The notes below the pieces were generated by a model. The model saw only the letters and a program-made list of their open reading frames with translations. It was not told the DNA's origin and searched no databases. From Hemileia vastatrix (taxonomy: Eukaryota > Basidiomycota > Pucciniomycetes > Pucciniales > Zaghouaniaceae), in NCBI GenBank assembly GCA_030280995.1, contig JASXTE010000014.1, positions 23,531,150 through 23,595,149 of the forward strand: DNA of 64,000 nucleotides. Direction: 5' to 3'. Shown here in pieces: positions 1 to 10,928 of the stretch; the first letter of the stretch is position 1, and every line of letters begins with the position of its first letter. The position numbers and the translations under genes were made by a program.

Positions 1-807
1 AAGTCCTGTCAAAAAACAGAAGATCAACATTAGCTGAAATCACAAACACACTTAAAAATGAAATCTCACCTTTTACACTTTGAAGGCATGCACACAAACT
101 CAAATCCCATAGCTGAGCTTCTGTAAAAAAGCCTTTTGTTAACTCCTCACACAAAACTCACTGCCTCAAGTTTGCTAAAGCCCATTTTCACTGGACCATT
201 AACAATTGGAAGGCTGTGCTATGGTCTTACAAATCCAGTTTTTAAATTGGAAAGACAACCTTTCAACCTTTAGGGTGGCATCAAACTCAAGAAAAGTTAA
301 AACATGATTGTCTCACACCTACTTTCAAGAGTGGGTGATCCTTTCTAATAGTTTGAATCTCTTTTCATAGCAATTTTAAGGGCCCCCTTGTATTTCTTCC
401 AGAAAAAAAATGAACAAATAAAGATTTTATTGAAAATTTTTATCTCTCAAACTTAATGCCTTGGCTTTCAAAAAATGATGGATGCAACAAGCTAATCTTA
501 ATGGAAGCTAACACTCCAATTCACACCTCACACCTTGCTGCCCAATTATGTGAAGCAATTAACTTACACAAGGTGTTAGACTGGCCAGCACAGTCTCCTG
601 ATCTCAATCCAATTGAGAATGTATGTCAAGAAATCAAGAATTGTGTTTCCCAACTTTATCACCCAAAAACTATCCCTCAGATGCACGAGGCCATTCAAAT
701 AGCTTGGGATAACCTTCTGAGAAACATACTAGACAACTTAGTTGCAATCTATGCCTGATAGGATGCAGGATGTTGTTGATGCTGAGGGTGGCTCCACCTT
801 CTGGTAA
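1..807 (+). pseudogene. Tc1-like transposase, C-terminal part, frameshifted
   Basis: This is the catalytic DDE half of a Tc1-type transposase. The clearest block is 456-758, which reads through NTPIHTSHLAAQL and then DWPAQSPDLNPIENV, the hallmark third-acidic-residue motif of the family. The second catalytic Asp, expected in the 'EDNAPIH' context, is Ala here (MEANTPIH). The reading continues in another frame to a TAA at 805-807 (DAEGGSTFW). Upstream of 456, helix-turn-helix and early DDE pieces can be read only by switching frames several times. The gene is dead: frameshifts, stops and a lost catalytic residue. The N-terminus lies beyond the window. Confidence 0.85.
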
Positions 808-1091
808 GGTGAGGTAAATGTTTTTTAGAAACATTTTTCAACTATTGTTTTTGATGAAATGTCTTATCATACCCTCTAGTTTCAATGATGAAAGGAATAG
901 TCTTATCACCTTGCTCATTCTCAAATTTCAAATTTACAAAATTTTAGATTTAGGATTTTTTTTATAAAAGTGTTATATTTTTTTACAGGGTTGTTAGAGT
1001 TGGAAAGATATTAGGACCATGTATGTAGAATGAATTGTTGCTGAGTTATGAGAAAAGAAAAACTGGTGGAAATTTTTGTCTGGCCACTGTG
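1..1091 (+). mobile_element. Tc1/mariner-like DNA transposon, right part
   Basis: The right end of a Tc1-like element enters from the left edge of the window. The coding relic at 1-807 belongs to the Tc1/DDE_3 family. The element appears to stop at 1091, where the inward-reading end on the minus strand is CACAGTGGCCAGACAAAAAT and the next two bases are TA, the usual target duplication of this superfamily. The left terminus lies outside the window, so the TA duplication cannot be confirmed. Confidence 0.75.
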
Positions 1092-1213
1092 TATCAAATA
1101 TGCATGTACAATTCACATTCAATATGTCTTCATATTTCAGAATAAAAATTTTTTAATAATACATGTTGAATATGTATCTATAGTGGATATTAAATATGCA
1201 TATGTGATGCATA
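1092..1213. other. AT-rich ATGCATA-motif sequence
   Basis: A short stretch rich in ATATGCAT and AATATG words, with no gene. The same kind of sequence recurs near 11920-12010, 22900-23240, 25310-25510 and 49190-49330. It lies directly outside the left end of the CACTA-like element at 1214, and similar sequence lies outside the right end. Confidence 0.5.
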
Positions 1214-1469
1214 CACAGGGTAAAATATAAGACAACTTGTAGGCAAGTTGTTTTTTTGCCCCTCATACTACCCCCAGAAGGACCTCAGTAGTAACTCTTG
1301 TGGACCTAATTTTTTTGTAATAACGGTTAAAACATGAATCAGATATCAAAATTTTGATGGTCAATTTATTTATTCCTCTTGTAAAAAAGTAAGAATTAAA
1401 TTTTAGTCAAGTAATTTTAAGTGAAGAGGATAAATTTTTACCAAAGTTCATATGAAAAAAAATTCAGTA

Positions 1470-1865
1470 TTTTATTGACTTTTTTTTTGAATCTATTTAA
1501 AAATTTGCTTAATTTTGAATAAATTTTATCAAATTTTATTGAATTTTGAAATTTTTCAAAACTTAAATTTTTTTTTCACAATTTTTTTATTTTTTATTGA
1601 TTTACTGTGATCATTTTACTTATTTCTTAATTTTTTTTAGATATTTTTTGATTTTTCTGACATTTTTGGGCTTTCTTACAATTCTTTTTGAATTTTTTTT
1701 AAATTTTTATGGATTTTCTAAATTTTTTTTGGATTTTTTTAATTTTTTTTTTTTTTTTGATTTTTTTGACTTTTTCTGAATTTTTTCTTATTTTTCAGAT
1801 TTTTTTTTTTGAATTTTTTTGAAGATCTTCACATTTTTAAAAATTTTTTTAAGTGTTTTTTAACT
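1470..1865. repeat. T-rich low-complexity tract
   Basis: About 400 bp dominated by runs of T broken by short GA, AAA or GGA words. Open frames here encode only Phe/Leu-rich strings and are composition artefacts. No gene is seen between 1260 and 1865. Confidence 0.8.
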
Positions 1866-2708
1866 TTTTTCACATTTATAGTCTGTTACAAAGATTTTTT
1901 GTACATTTTTTTGATTAATTTTATGCCTAAATTGTGATTGAGTCATGTGCTGAAAAGACACAGTGTCTTTTCAATCATGTGACTTTATTTTGGTTTCTGT
2001 AGTTCAAGTTGTCATCTAGACCTCATGAATTTCTTTCAAATTTACTGGTGCAATGCAAAACTTTCAAGTGAGCAGAAAAGAAACTGCGTCTTTTAAGCAC
2101 ATGACCTGTCTTTTCTCAACACTACATTATTTTTTTCCTTATTTTGATTGACCATACAAGATGCTTACTCAAGGTTTATCTGTCTATTCTTGAGTATTGA
2201 AGAAGATTTTGTTAAAATCATTAAAAATGATACAGTGTGATGTTAGTATTACATTTCTATTACTTAGTTGCACCACAATTTCAATTTTCTGTAATCCATC
2301 TGACAGTTTGAACCAGAGAAGTGAAAATAAAGTCATGCAACAGAAAAGATGCTGCATCTTTTCAGCATGTCACTTCAATCAAACTTCAAGCATAAAAATA
2401 ATTCAAAAAAAAAGAAAGAAAAAGTTAAAAAAAATTAAATTCAAAAAAATAAAAAAAACTGCCTTCTTGACCACTGTGGCTCTTGAAGAATCTTGAGGGT
2501 CTGAATAACCACCTCCACAAGAATGCTCACCAACAGCAGAAAAGGTATCTGGCCCATAAATAGCAACTTTTTTCCCCTCTAATGTAGCCATACCACTACC
2601 TGGCCTATATAAAACTTCATGAATAAAAATAAAGTCATGTCAAGAGAGAGCACACAGCATCTTTTTTTTCTTTGAAACATAAAGTTTTCAAGCAAGAATT
2701 TTTTTTGG
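1866..2708 (+). repeat. Palindrome-bearing repeat family, copy A
   Basis: This stretch matches the reverse complement of 8168-9553. It contains the recurring near-palindrome GAAAAGATGC-N-GCATCTTTTC, perfect at 2343-2363, with variants near 1954 and 2083. Copy A has fewer internal units than copy B. It also lacks the MITE of copy B: the uninterrupted site ACATAAAG at 2678-2685 corresponds to the place where the MITE at 8197-8457 sits. No coding capacity and no clear terminal repeats are seen, so the class is unknown. Confidence 0.7.
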
Positions 2709-4253
2709 AATTTCAAAGCATATAGTGACTATTGTTCCAAAATAAAGACTTTAAATAATTATTTCTGAATAAATGGTAAGAATGAGCCTCATAAATATTA
2801 AATGAAATAAATATATGATTATGGGGTATTAAGGGAAGAAAAAAAGCAAAAAAAGTGACAAATATGCTAAAGATATACATTTTGTCATGAAATAAAGATA
2901 TTAAAAGCTGTGGGCCAAATTTCAAATTTTCTTAATAAAAGTTGTAAATTTTTAACAAGACTAAGTTGGAATATTGTCAGCCCCTTATTGGCCCCAAGTT
3001 AGGCCTGGTGGGGGCCCTGCGGGGTCAAAAAAAGAGCTAATTAAAAACTATAGAGGGGAAAAAAGGGCCAAAACTTAAGTAGTTACAAAGATAGTGAAAA
3101 ATTTTCTTTCTCTTTCTCTTTCTCTTTCTCTTTCTCTTTTTTTTTATGGATTTGTATTTCTATTTAAGAGAAATGTTCTTGTAACAGTTTTTAAATAAAT
3201 CTTAACATCATACTCACATATATTGAATGGGTGTTCAATTCTCTCAAGGAATATTTTACTGGGGTAAGATTTTATCTTATAAAAAGAAATATTTATCTTA
3301 TAAAAAGAAATATTTCTCCAACATCACAAAATTAAGCAAATGAACAGGATAAGTCAAAACAAAGTGATAATTGGCTTCAAATTTTATTATAATTCTAATT
3401 ATTTATCTCAATTATTTTTAAGTTTATTTCTGATAATTCTGATTCATGATTAATAAAATAATTTTCAATACACATGTTCTTATTGATTTCATTATAGAAT
3501 TTAAAAATTTCATACTAGGCTGCTAAGCAGAAACTGAAATTGTATTGCAAGAGTTTTTAAACAAAATTTAAAATTATTAAGGCTGAAGGAAGTAGAAGCC
3601 TTGATAGAAACTCTCAAAGAACATTTTTCTATTTTAATTGTGCATAAAAATTTATTTTACTCTTATCACTTAACAAGAGCATTAAACTTCAGATATGAAA
3701 ATACATTTCAATTTTCAAATATAATATGTTGTTGATATATTATTAAAAATTGGTTTTTATTTCCAGAAATAAAAATGGCACCATCTATCAGGTCTATATG
3801 GATCAAAAAACAATGGAAGTTCTGTTTTGGGGGGGACACCTACTAGCATGTGACATCAATTTTTGTAGGAAAATTGTATTAAATTAAACATAAACATCCA
3901 TGAAATATATAGTGAATCATTGAAAACATTATTACATTTACATGACAGAAAGTAGCAAATTTTTTACTTAAACTTGTTCTTCATTAATTTAAATTTTAAT
4001 GGTGCTATAAATGTGGGGGGGAGCTTTTTTATTTGAAATTTTAATTGTGTTAAACTATTTTCTGTTTCAATGGACCCTATAAATATAAAACATTAGTTTT
4101 ATGAACTCTTGTATTAATTGGTCCCAGATATTTTAAACTCTCATGGATTAGTAAAACATATTTCTCTTTGCACATTCTTACTAACTCAAATATCATTAAA
4201 TTTAAAGGACCTAAACCAAAATTGGATGTTTGAAATATTTCTTAAAATTATAT
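2709..4253. other. AT-rich stretch without recognisable gene
   Basis: Interior of the CACTA-like shell. It holds a CTTTCT microsatellite (3104-3140), a short GC-rich patch near 2980-3030 and a 22-bp direct duplication around 3270-3320. I see no supportable gene. Confidence 0.6.
3104..3140. repeat. (CTTTCT)n microsatellite
   Basis: Six-base pyrimidine repeat, about five units, followed by a run of T. Confidence 0.9.
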
Positions 4254-4558
4254 AATAGGGGGTGTCAGTTCTGCAAAATCTGCACTTATCTAAGTGCGGA
4301 CTTATGAAACACACTAGCCCCAACACTGGTGGATTTCAAAAGTGAAATAAGTCACCTATTTCACTCAAATCTGCACTTTCTCAACCAAAAGTGCTAGTTT
4401 CACGATTCCGCACATCTCACTGATTTGTCAGCATCATCTCATTCATATGCAGAACTCTGTAGCATAACACTTCTCATTCACACACAGCACTCCGCAGCAT
4501 GACACTTCACATCTCTTAACATCGTGCATCATCTTCATTTTTCTACCATATAAGAGTC

Positions 4559-6050
4559 ATGCCTTCCTCACTCTCAAATCATGATAAGCTACATCAAGCA
4601 ATGAATTTCATAGCTCTTGACCTGCTCTTTGACTCTGATTGCAAAACTGATTCTGACCTTAAAGAAGATTTTCTTTTTTTATCTAAAATGACCATAAAAC
4701 GTTATCTTCTTTCTAGAAAGCCTCAAGTACTTCATACCCCCAAGTACACTATCCAAATGCTTCTAAACCTATCCATACCCAGTTTTAGACAGCTTTTCAG
4801 GGCTTTTCAGGAATTTTTCCTTAAATTGCTTCATCTTATTGAAGATCACCCCATTTTTCACAATAATTCACAAAAGCCACAACATGATTCATAAATTCAA
4901 TTGGCCATCACACTATGTTGTTTGGGTTCAAATGGTAATGGAGCTGCTTTAAAACTTTTGGGAAATGTCTTTGATTTAGGCTATCACCACACAATATGGG
5001 GGGCAGATATGCTAGCGAGTCCGCAACCTTGGACCCAAACTCACCATAGATTGAAAACACATTGAGCTATTGATAAAGGAACCATAAAATCAAGGATGAG
5101 AAACATTCAGCAGAACAGCTTTAGGTGGGTGTTCAAGCAGATCTAAGTATGGGTTCAGTATGAGTTCAGTCTGAGTTCCATCTGAGTTCAGGTTGAGGAC
5201 TTGCTAGAAAGTCCACCCCCTATATTGCATAGTGTATGGTTCTGTTAACACTTAAACAAAATGTTGCATCACTGCTATCAACTTGTTTGAATCTCAACTT
5301 CTCTCCTGGCCAACAAAAGAAGAGTGACTTGAATCATCTCAGGCTATGCAAGCAGAGGGCTTCCCAGGATTTATTGGTTTTGTTGAAGGTACTACTATTC
5401 CTTTGAGTCAGAAACCTTCTCATGGTGGAAAAAATTACTTTGACTGTAAGAAGAGTTAGCTTATTTTTAATTCTTTACATTCTTTTTCATACTACTTTGT
5501 AGATCTTCAATTTATGTCCAGCTTATTTGTGATGTCAACAAAAAATTTATATCTTTCTTTTCTGGTTATCCTGCATCATGTCATGATTCCTACGTCTTTT
5601 AAAGTATGCAAATCTAAAAAGAGCCTGATTTTTTTTAATGAAGATACATATCTTCTGGCTGATTTAGCTTATGTGAATGGAAAATATGTACTTCCTGCAT
5701 TTTGTGGAGCAGCTTCAGAATACAGTCAAAATTCAAAGCTCAACAATCATTTGGAAAAGTCAAGAGTCCATATCAAACATTCTTTTGGAATCTTGAAAGG
5801 TTGTTTTTTCAGTTTAAGGGAATTAAGAAGTCCTCTTAGAAATAGTTCCAAAATGAAGGCTGTCATCAGCTGGATTCTGTGTTGCACCATACTTCATAAC
5901 CTACTCACTGACCTCAAAGATCAATGGTTAGAGCTGTTTGAAGATGAAGAAGTTGAAACACCTCCAACTATATCCAACATCACAACTTCTCATACCACTA
6001 GCATAAGGGCAAAAATTCTTCCAATCACACTAGCACATTGGGAGTATTAG
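4559..6050 (+). pseudogene. PIF/Harbinger DDE transposase, broken, split by a MITE
   Basis: The gene should cut and join element ends through a DDE domain. Reading from the ATG at 4559: an N-terminal domain (111 codons) ends in TAA at 4892-4894, but the same frame continues with the Harbinger signature LAITLCCLGSNGNGAA up to the MITE at 4985. After the MITE the frame resumes (GFVEGTTIPLSQKPSHGG, where the first catalytic Asp is Glu), with two more in-frame stops. A short intron probably lies at about 5455-5503. The second acidic motif (SGYPASCHDSYVF) is in one frame near 5560; the rest (LLADLAYVNGKYVLPAF, then HSFGILKG and CTILHNLLTD, 5514-6050) is in another, so there is at least one frameshift near 5600. 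Family assignment is firm; the gene cannot be functional. Confidence 0.88.
4985..5234 (+). mobile_element. CACTA-like MITE, family A, copy 1
   Basis: A 250-bp non-autonomous element flanked by TAT (4982-4984 and 5235-5237). Its inverted ends are CACCACACAATATGGGGGG and, on the minus strand, CACTATGCAATATAGGGGG. Each is followed by an imperfect copy of the palindrome GGACTTGCTAGCAAGTCC. The interior has tandem GAGTTCAGTNTG-like words. It interrupts the Harbinger transposase. CACTA-type ends plus a 3-bp duplication suggest mobilisation by a CACTA-like transposase elsewhere in the genome. Confidence 0.85.
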
Positions 6051-6155
6051 CTATGATTTATTCTTAAACCTTTTTCTTCTCTTAATACTTTGTAATCACA
6101 TTATAATTTCTAAAAACATTTACTAAATATACTTTTCTAATGATTTACATGCTTT

Positions 6156-7053
6156 TTAGTAATAATAATACACCTGTTCCATGTTTTTAGTATTATCATC
6201 TAAAGTTGATGAAAGAACGTTATCATGCAAAAATTCCAACTTTTCTTTTTCTTTCACAGAAATATAGTCCAAAATATCTATATTTGGAATTAAAATTTTT
6301 AAAGTTTTAACAGAATTGGCAAATTTTTTACTTATCTGGATTAATGACCCAAGCCTTGAAAAATTTCCAAACTCTTTGACAGGTGCTTATTGATGGTATA
6401 GCATATTAGCTGGCCATATAAAAACCCATATTCCATCACACTTTTCAAACTCAAACATGTATTTCAATTCAGGAAATACAAAATGACACCCATTCTGCCT
6501 TGGCCTATTTCTTTCTCATGAGCATTCATCAAAAAGTCCATCTAAAGTTGTTTGAAACCAGACACCTAAACTAAGCTCACTGTTGTCCAAATCCTTATGG
6601 TGAGAATTCAAAAACCCATCTGAAGTCTACGTTAGATTTCCCTCAAAAGCCTCCACCCCATCATAACAAGGAAGGTCTATTTCAGATCCAAGATTCAAAG
6701 ATTCCTCATAGTACTTTTTTTCTAATAGTTTAAATAGATAAGAATAAAATGAAAATATAAATCCAAGTGCCTCCATCACTTTTCCATCATCTATTTTCAA
6801 ATTTTGGTAGAGACCTGAAGCATCATTTACCTTTTTGAATTTTGAAATTTAAAATTTGTAACTTACTTATATCAAATACATGTTGACTCTCTAACCATTC
6901 TCCAGCAGCAAGCATATTCCCCTCTCCCCCTGCTTCCAGATGAGCACCATTGGTCTTGATCCGGTGTCTTAATAATTTCATGTGCCTGCAACATTTCTTA
7001 GCATCCTCCAGTTTACCAAGTTCAGCCAATTCCTTTAGTTTGAATGACTTCAC
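6156..7053 (-). pseudogene. Tet/JBP-like 2OG-Fe(II) oxygenase, broken
   Basis: This reads as the fungal Tet/JBP-like 2-oxoglutarate/Fe(II) dioxygenase domain, the superfamily that oxidises 5-methylcytosine or thymine in DNA. From the ATG at 7053 comes a basic, charged segment (KLEDAKKCCRHMKLLRHRI), then a likely intron near 6823-6865. One minus frame then runs to TAA at 6156-6158. It shows GFLNSHHKDLDNS (the His-x-Asp iron motif as HKD), SLGVWFQ, HFVFPELKYMFEFEKCDGI and a WPANMLYH segment where the distal His falls. Three in-frame stops interrupt it (TAG before TSDGF, TGA before ERNRP, TAA after YHQ). The domain call is from memory of the family. In basidiomycetes these genes are multiplied and often tied to KDZ transposons; here the gene lies within Harbinger ends. 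It may instead be a separate nested insertion. Confidence 0.7.
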
Positions 7054-7382
7054 TATAACAGGATGAATATTTTCATTTTTAGGTTAGATAAATGAAGGCC
7101 TTTCTGAGACATGTGCAATTTTTAGGTGCCTGTGTTGTGTGATCCAGGATATGATGAGGGTATTGGCTCATTTGTTTCAAATCCCTCCAGAAGTGGATAT
7201 TCCTTATACCAAAACTTTTCAAAGTCAGAACCAACATCATCCTTCCAAATTTCACAAGCCATTTACATTCGAGAAGCTTTTATTGGTTGACCATTGTACC
7301 TTCATCCACCCATTTGGATAATCTAGCTCTGAAATTAAAAAAAATTCAATTATATAGAAAAGAAAAAAAAAACCCAAAAAAA

Positions 7383-7700
7383 CAGCAAATATTTATGATG
7401 GCATAAGGTCTACAACTAATTAAACCAACATGCTCAGTATCTCAACAAAATTTTTTAGTTAAAATAAATACAAATTTGTGCTGGTTAGGTTTAATATAAT
7501 TCTGAAATAAAAAAAATTAAATAAAAGAAAAAGAAAAAAGAAATAAAAGAAAGGAAAAGAAAAGAAAAAAACAAAAAAATTGTCAGCAACTTTTTATGAT
7601 AGCATAAGGTCTACAACTAATTAAACTAACATGCAGAGTATCTTAAGAAAATTTTGAAAAGGAATTTGTAACAATTTGGTCCTAGTTGGGTTTTAGGAAA
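7383..7700. repeat. Direct repeat, two units about 203 bp apart
   Basis: Two similar blocks (about 7383-7497 and 7586-7700) share CATAAGGTCTACAACTAATT and neighbouring words. A purine-rich AAAAG tract lies between them. No gene is seen. Confidence 0.7.
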
Positions 7701-7759
7701 GATTCTTCAGAGTGCCTGAAAAAGGCCCACCTTTTATGCTTTTAGATTTTGTTAAAGCC

Positions 7760-8167
7760 CCATTTTTAAATTTTTTTTTGTTTCCCCAGCAGTTTTTTTT
7801 AGTCCATTTTTTTTATTTTGCTTTTTTTTCCCAGAAGACTTGTTTCTGCTGGGGCTTCATTTTTTTTTTAGAATTTTTTTTATTTTTTTTGGCCCCAGCA
7901 GACTTGCTTCTTCTGGGGAAACTTTTTATTTTTGAGAAAAAAAATTTTTAGCCCCATTTAAGCTTGCCCCAGCAGAGAAAAGTCTGCTGGGGAAAAAAAC
8001 TACATGGTTGCCCCAGCAGACTCGCTTCTGCTGGGGCAAAAAAATAACATGGTTTCCCCAGAAGACTCACTTCTGATGGGTCAAAAAAATTACATGGTTG
8101 CCCCAACAGTCTTGCTTCTGCTGGGGCAACTACTTGGCGCAAGTTGCTTGCTTTTGCAAGCAACTTG
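7760..8167. repeat. Hairpin repeat cluster (CCCCAGCAGA units)
   Basis: At least five units contain CCCCAGCAGA and its reverse complement TCTGCTGGGG. The best is a perfect 13-bp inverted repeat, arms TTGCCCCAGCAGA at 8008-8020 and its complement at 8027-8039. Units from about 7930 on are near 50 bp and end in ACATGGTT. The cluster closes with another perfect hairpin, arms CAAGTTGCTTGC at 8140-8151 and its complement at 8156-8167 around a TTTT loop. Its GC-rich arms contrast with the T-rich surroundings. Confidence 0.8.
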
Positions 8168-9553
8168 AAAAAAAAAATTTTGCTTGAAAACTTTATCACC
8201 ACACAATATGGGGGGCGGACTTGCTAGCAAGTCCGCAACCTTGGACCCAAACTCACCATAGATTGAACACACATTGAGCTATTGATAAAGGAGCCATACA
8301 ATCAGGAATGAACACCACTCAGAAGAACAGTTTTAGGTGGGTGTTCAAGTAGAGTTCAGTATGGGTTCAGTATGAGTTCAGTCTGAGTTCCATCTGAGTT
8401 CCATCTGAGTTCAGGTTGAGGACTTGCTAGCAAGTCCACCCCCTATATTGCGTAGTGTATGTTTCAAAAAAAAAATGATGCTGTGTGCTCTCTCTAGACA
8501 TGACTTTATTTTTATTCATTAGGTTTTATCTTGGCCTGGTAGTGGTATGGCTTCAGTAGAGTGAGAAAAATTTGCTAGTAATGAGCCAGATACCACCCTC
8601 AAGATTCTTCAAGAGTGGCAGTGGTCAAGAATGTAGTTTTTTTGGTATTTTTTTAATTTACAATTTTTTTCTTTTTCTAACTTTTTTTGATTATTTTCAT
8701 GCTTGAAATTTGATTGAAGTCACGTGCTAAAAAAATGCAGCATCTTTTCTGTTGCATGACTTTATTTCCATTTCTCTGGTTCAAAATGTCATATGGACTA
8801 CAGGAAAGTAAAATTGTGGTGAAACTAAGTAAAATAAATGTAATACTAACATAACACTGCATCATTTTCAATGATTTCACCAAGATACTGTTCAATAATC
8901 AAGAATAGTCAGATAAAACTTAAGTTAGCATCTTGTATGATCAATCAAAAAGGAGAAAAAAATAGTGTAGTGTTAAGAAACAAAAGTTCACATGCTGAAA
9001 AGACGCAGCATCTTTTCTGCTCACTTGAAAACTTTGAATTGCACCAGTAAATTTGAAAGAAATTAAAGAGGTAGAATAGACAGATAAACCTTGAGTTAGA
9101 ATCTTGTATGGTCAATCAAAAAGAAGAAAAAAAGAATGTAGTGTTGATAAAAGAAAGGTCACATGCTGAAAAGATGCAGCATCTGTTCTGCTCACTTGAA
9201 AGTTTTTCATTGCACCATTAAATTTGAAAGAAATTAAAGAGGAAGAATAGACATATAGACTTGAGTTAGCATCTTTTATGGTCAATCAAAAAGAAGAAAA
9301 AAAGAATTCAGTGTTGAGAAAAGACACAGCATCTTTTCTGCTCTCTTGCAAGTTTTGCATTGCACCAGTAAATTTGAAAGAAATTAATGAGGTCTAGCTG
9401 ACAACTTGAACTACAGAAATTGAAATAAATTTGCATGATGGAAAAGACACTGCTTCTTTTCAGCACATGACTCAATTGCAATTCAGGCATAAAAATAATC
9501 AAAAAATGTACAAAAAAATTTGTAAAAGACTATAAATGTGAAAAAATGTCACA
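8168..9553 (-). repeat. Palindrome-bearing repeat family, copy B
   Basis: Inverted copy of the sequence at 1866-2708, enlarged by a MITE (8197-8457) and by extra tandem units of about 160 bp between roughly 8890 and 9420 (marked by GTAAATTTGAAAGAAATTAA at 9043, 9203 and 9364). Variants of the AAAAGATGCAGCATCTTTT palindrome occur near 8735, 8997, 9167, 9324 and 9443. Open frames across it are short and repeat-derived. No protein is recognised. Confidence 0.75.
8197..8457 (+). mobile_element. CACTA-like MITE, family A, copy 2
   Basis: A 261-bp copy with the best-preserved ends. The left is CACCACACAATATGGGGGG; the right, on the minus strand, is CACTACGCAATATAGGGGG. Both are followed by the perfect 18-bp palindrome GGACTTGCTAGCAAGTCC. 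TAT flanks both sides (8194-8196 and 8458-8460). The homologous sequence in copy A (minus-strand ACTTTATGTTTC across 2676-2687) has a single TAT and no element, which confirms boundaries and duplication. Confidence 0.92.
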
Positions 9554-9607
9554 TTACCTGAAATAGCAATCGATCAATTAAAAAAGTCAAGTAGTTTTTT
9601 AATTTCC

Positions 9608-10928
9608 TTATAAGTTTGGCCATTTTTTATACATTCTGTAATAAATTATTTTTTTTAAAATTTTCTTGCTTTTCCAATTCATGACTTTCCATTTCTTTTT
9701 GAAATTCACAGTCTTTTGATTTCTCTGAGCAAAGATGAACTCTTTCCATCTCCTCTGCCTCAAATCTGGCCTTTTCAGAATTAGATTGAAGAAAAAAATA
9801 ATTTCCTCCAAATCTAAGGCCCTTTTATCTTTCATTAGCATATGATCAAACTTCATCTTCTCAAAGTCAAGGGAATTTTTTGCAATACAAGATTTTTCTA
9901 CAAAAAGAGAAATGAAAAAATAAGTTATTGAATAAGATATATAGTGACTTATTCTTACTTATATCTTTTTTCTTGAAATAATCTTCAAGGGAAGCCAAAG
10001 AGCTGGATGAAGTATTACCACATTTTAAAAGAAGGTTCAAGTTCATTGATGTGGAGGCTTTACACTTTAGTTTGGAATTTGAGCTAGAGGGTTCGGGAAG
10101 TTCATCTAAAGCAGCTTCCAAAGTGTGATTCTCATTTGTGGGATTGATAATCATTTTTGGAATTTAAGTTTGAGTAGGAGTAGGAGGAGACTAGAAAAGA
10201 AAGAAAGAAAGAGAATTTCAGAAAAGAGTTTAGGAAAAAAGAAAAGTTAAACATACATCAGGCTCTGAGGACTCAGATCTTCTCCAAACTAATTGTTCTG
10301 CTTGATGGTCAGGATCATCTTTTGCTGAACTATGGTGAGAGGCTTCAGGGGATTGATCTCCTTCAAGTAAATGTGTTTCAGAAGGACTATAGGAAGGTTT
10401 TGATCCAGAGGGTATATCCTTAGTAGTATTGTGTAGAAACAAAGGGTTGACATCAACTCAGGAACCAAAAAGAATATCCATTTCCTCATAGTAAAGAAAA
10501 ATGACATTGAGATTTTTGGAAACGGTAGTAATTCCAATCTCTAAATCCTCATCATTGACACCAAATCTAGTGGAAGTGGAAGAAGAATGATCCTTTTTAT
10601 ATTTTGATTGATAAATTTTGAACCTCTCCTTCATTTGCTTAGGAGTGATGTTGATTCTCCCTTTTTTTTTTCTTTACTTCATTTGCTATCAACAAGAAGA
10701 AATTTACCTTTGATGAAGGTGGGAATCCAATGCGGGTGGACTTCTCACATCCAAAACATGCATCATAATTTGATTTTATTTTGAGGAAGTTTATGATGAC
10801 AAGATAATCTTCCTTTTTTAGCTGTCCAGACTTTGGTTTCTCAGGTGAGGGGCTAGCATTACAAGAAGACTTTTTTGATCAATAATTTTTTTGAGATGCT
10901 TTTTGAGTGTTGTATTTTTGGGGAGGCA
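9608..10928 (-). pseudogene. Harbinger partner gene: Myb/SANT-like DNA-binding protein, broken
   Basis: Harbinger elements usually carry a second gene for a Myb/SANT-like protein that helps the transposase bind the ends. Reading from the ATG at 10928 (MPPQKYNTQ) there is a TGA at codon 17, then the same frame gives a DNA-binding region (KKEDYLVIINFLKIKSNYD, then CFGCEKSTRIGFPP). A frameshift falls in the A-run near 10665. The next frame reads GRINITPKQMKERF and TRFGVNDEDLEIG to a TGA at about 10458. Further exons (10442-10230, 10154-9867) are Ser/Glu-rich. The last part (9856-9608) becomes a charged, probably coiled-coil tail only after a frame change. The architecture fits the partner proteins common in rusts. 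It is non-functional. Confidence 0.72.

Noticed and set aside
1597..1779. Phe-rich open frame.
   Set aside because: Product of T-rich low complexity.
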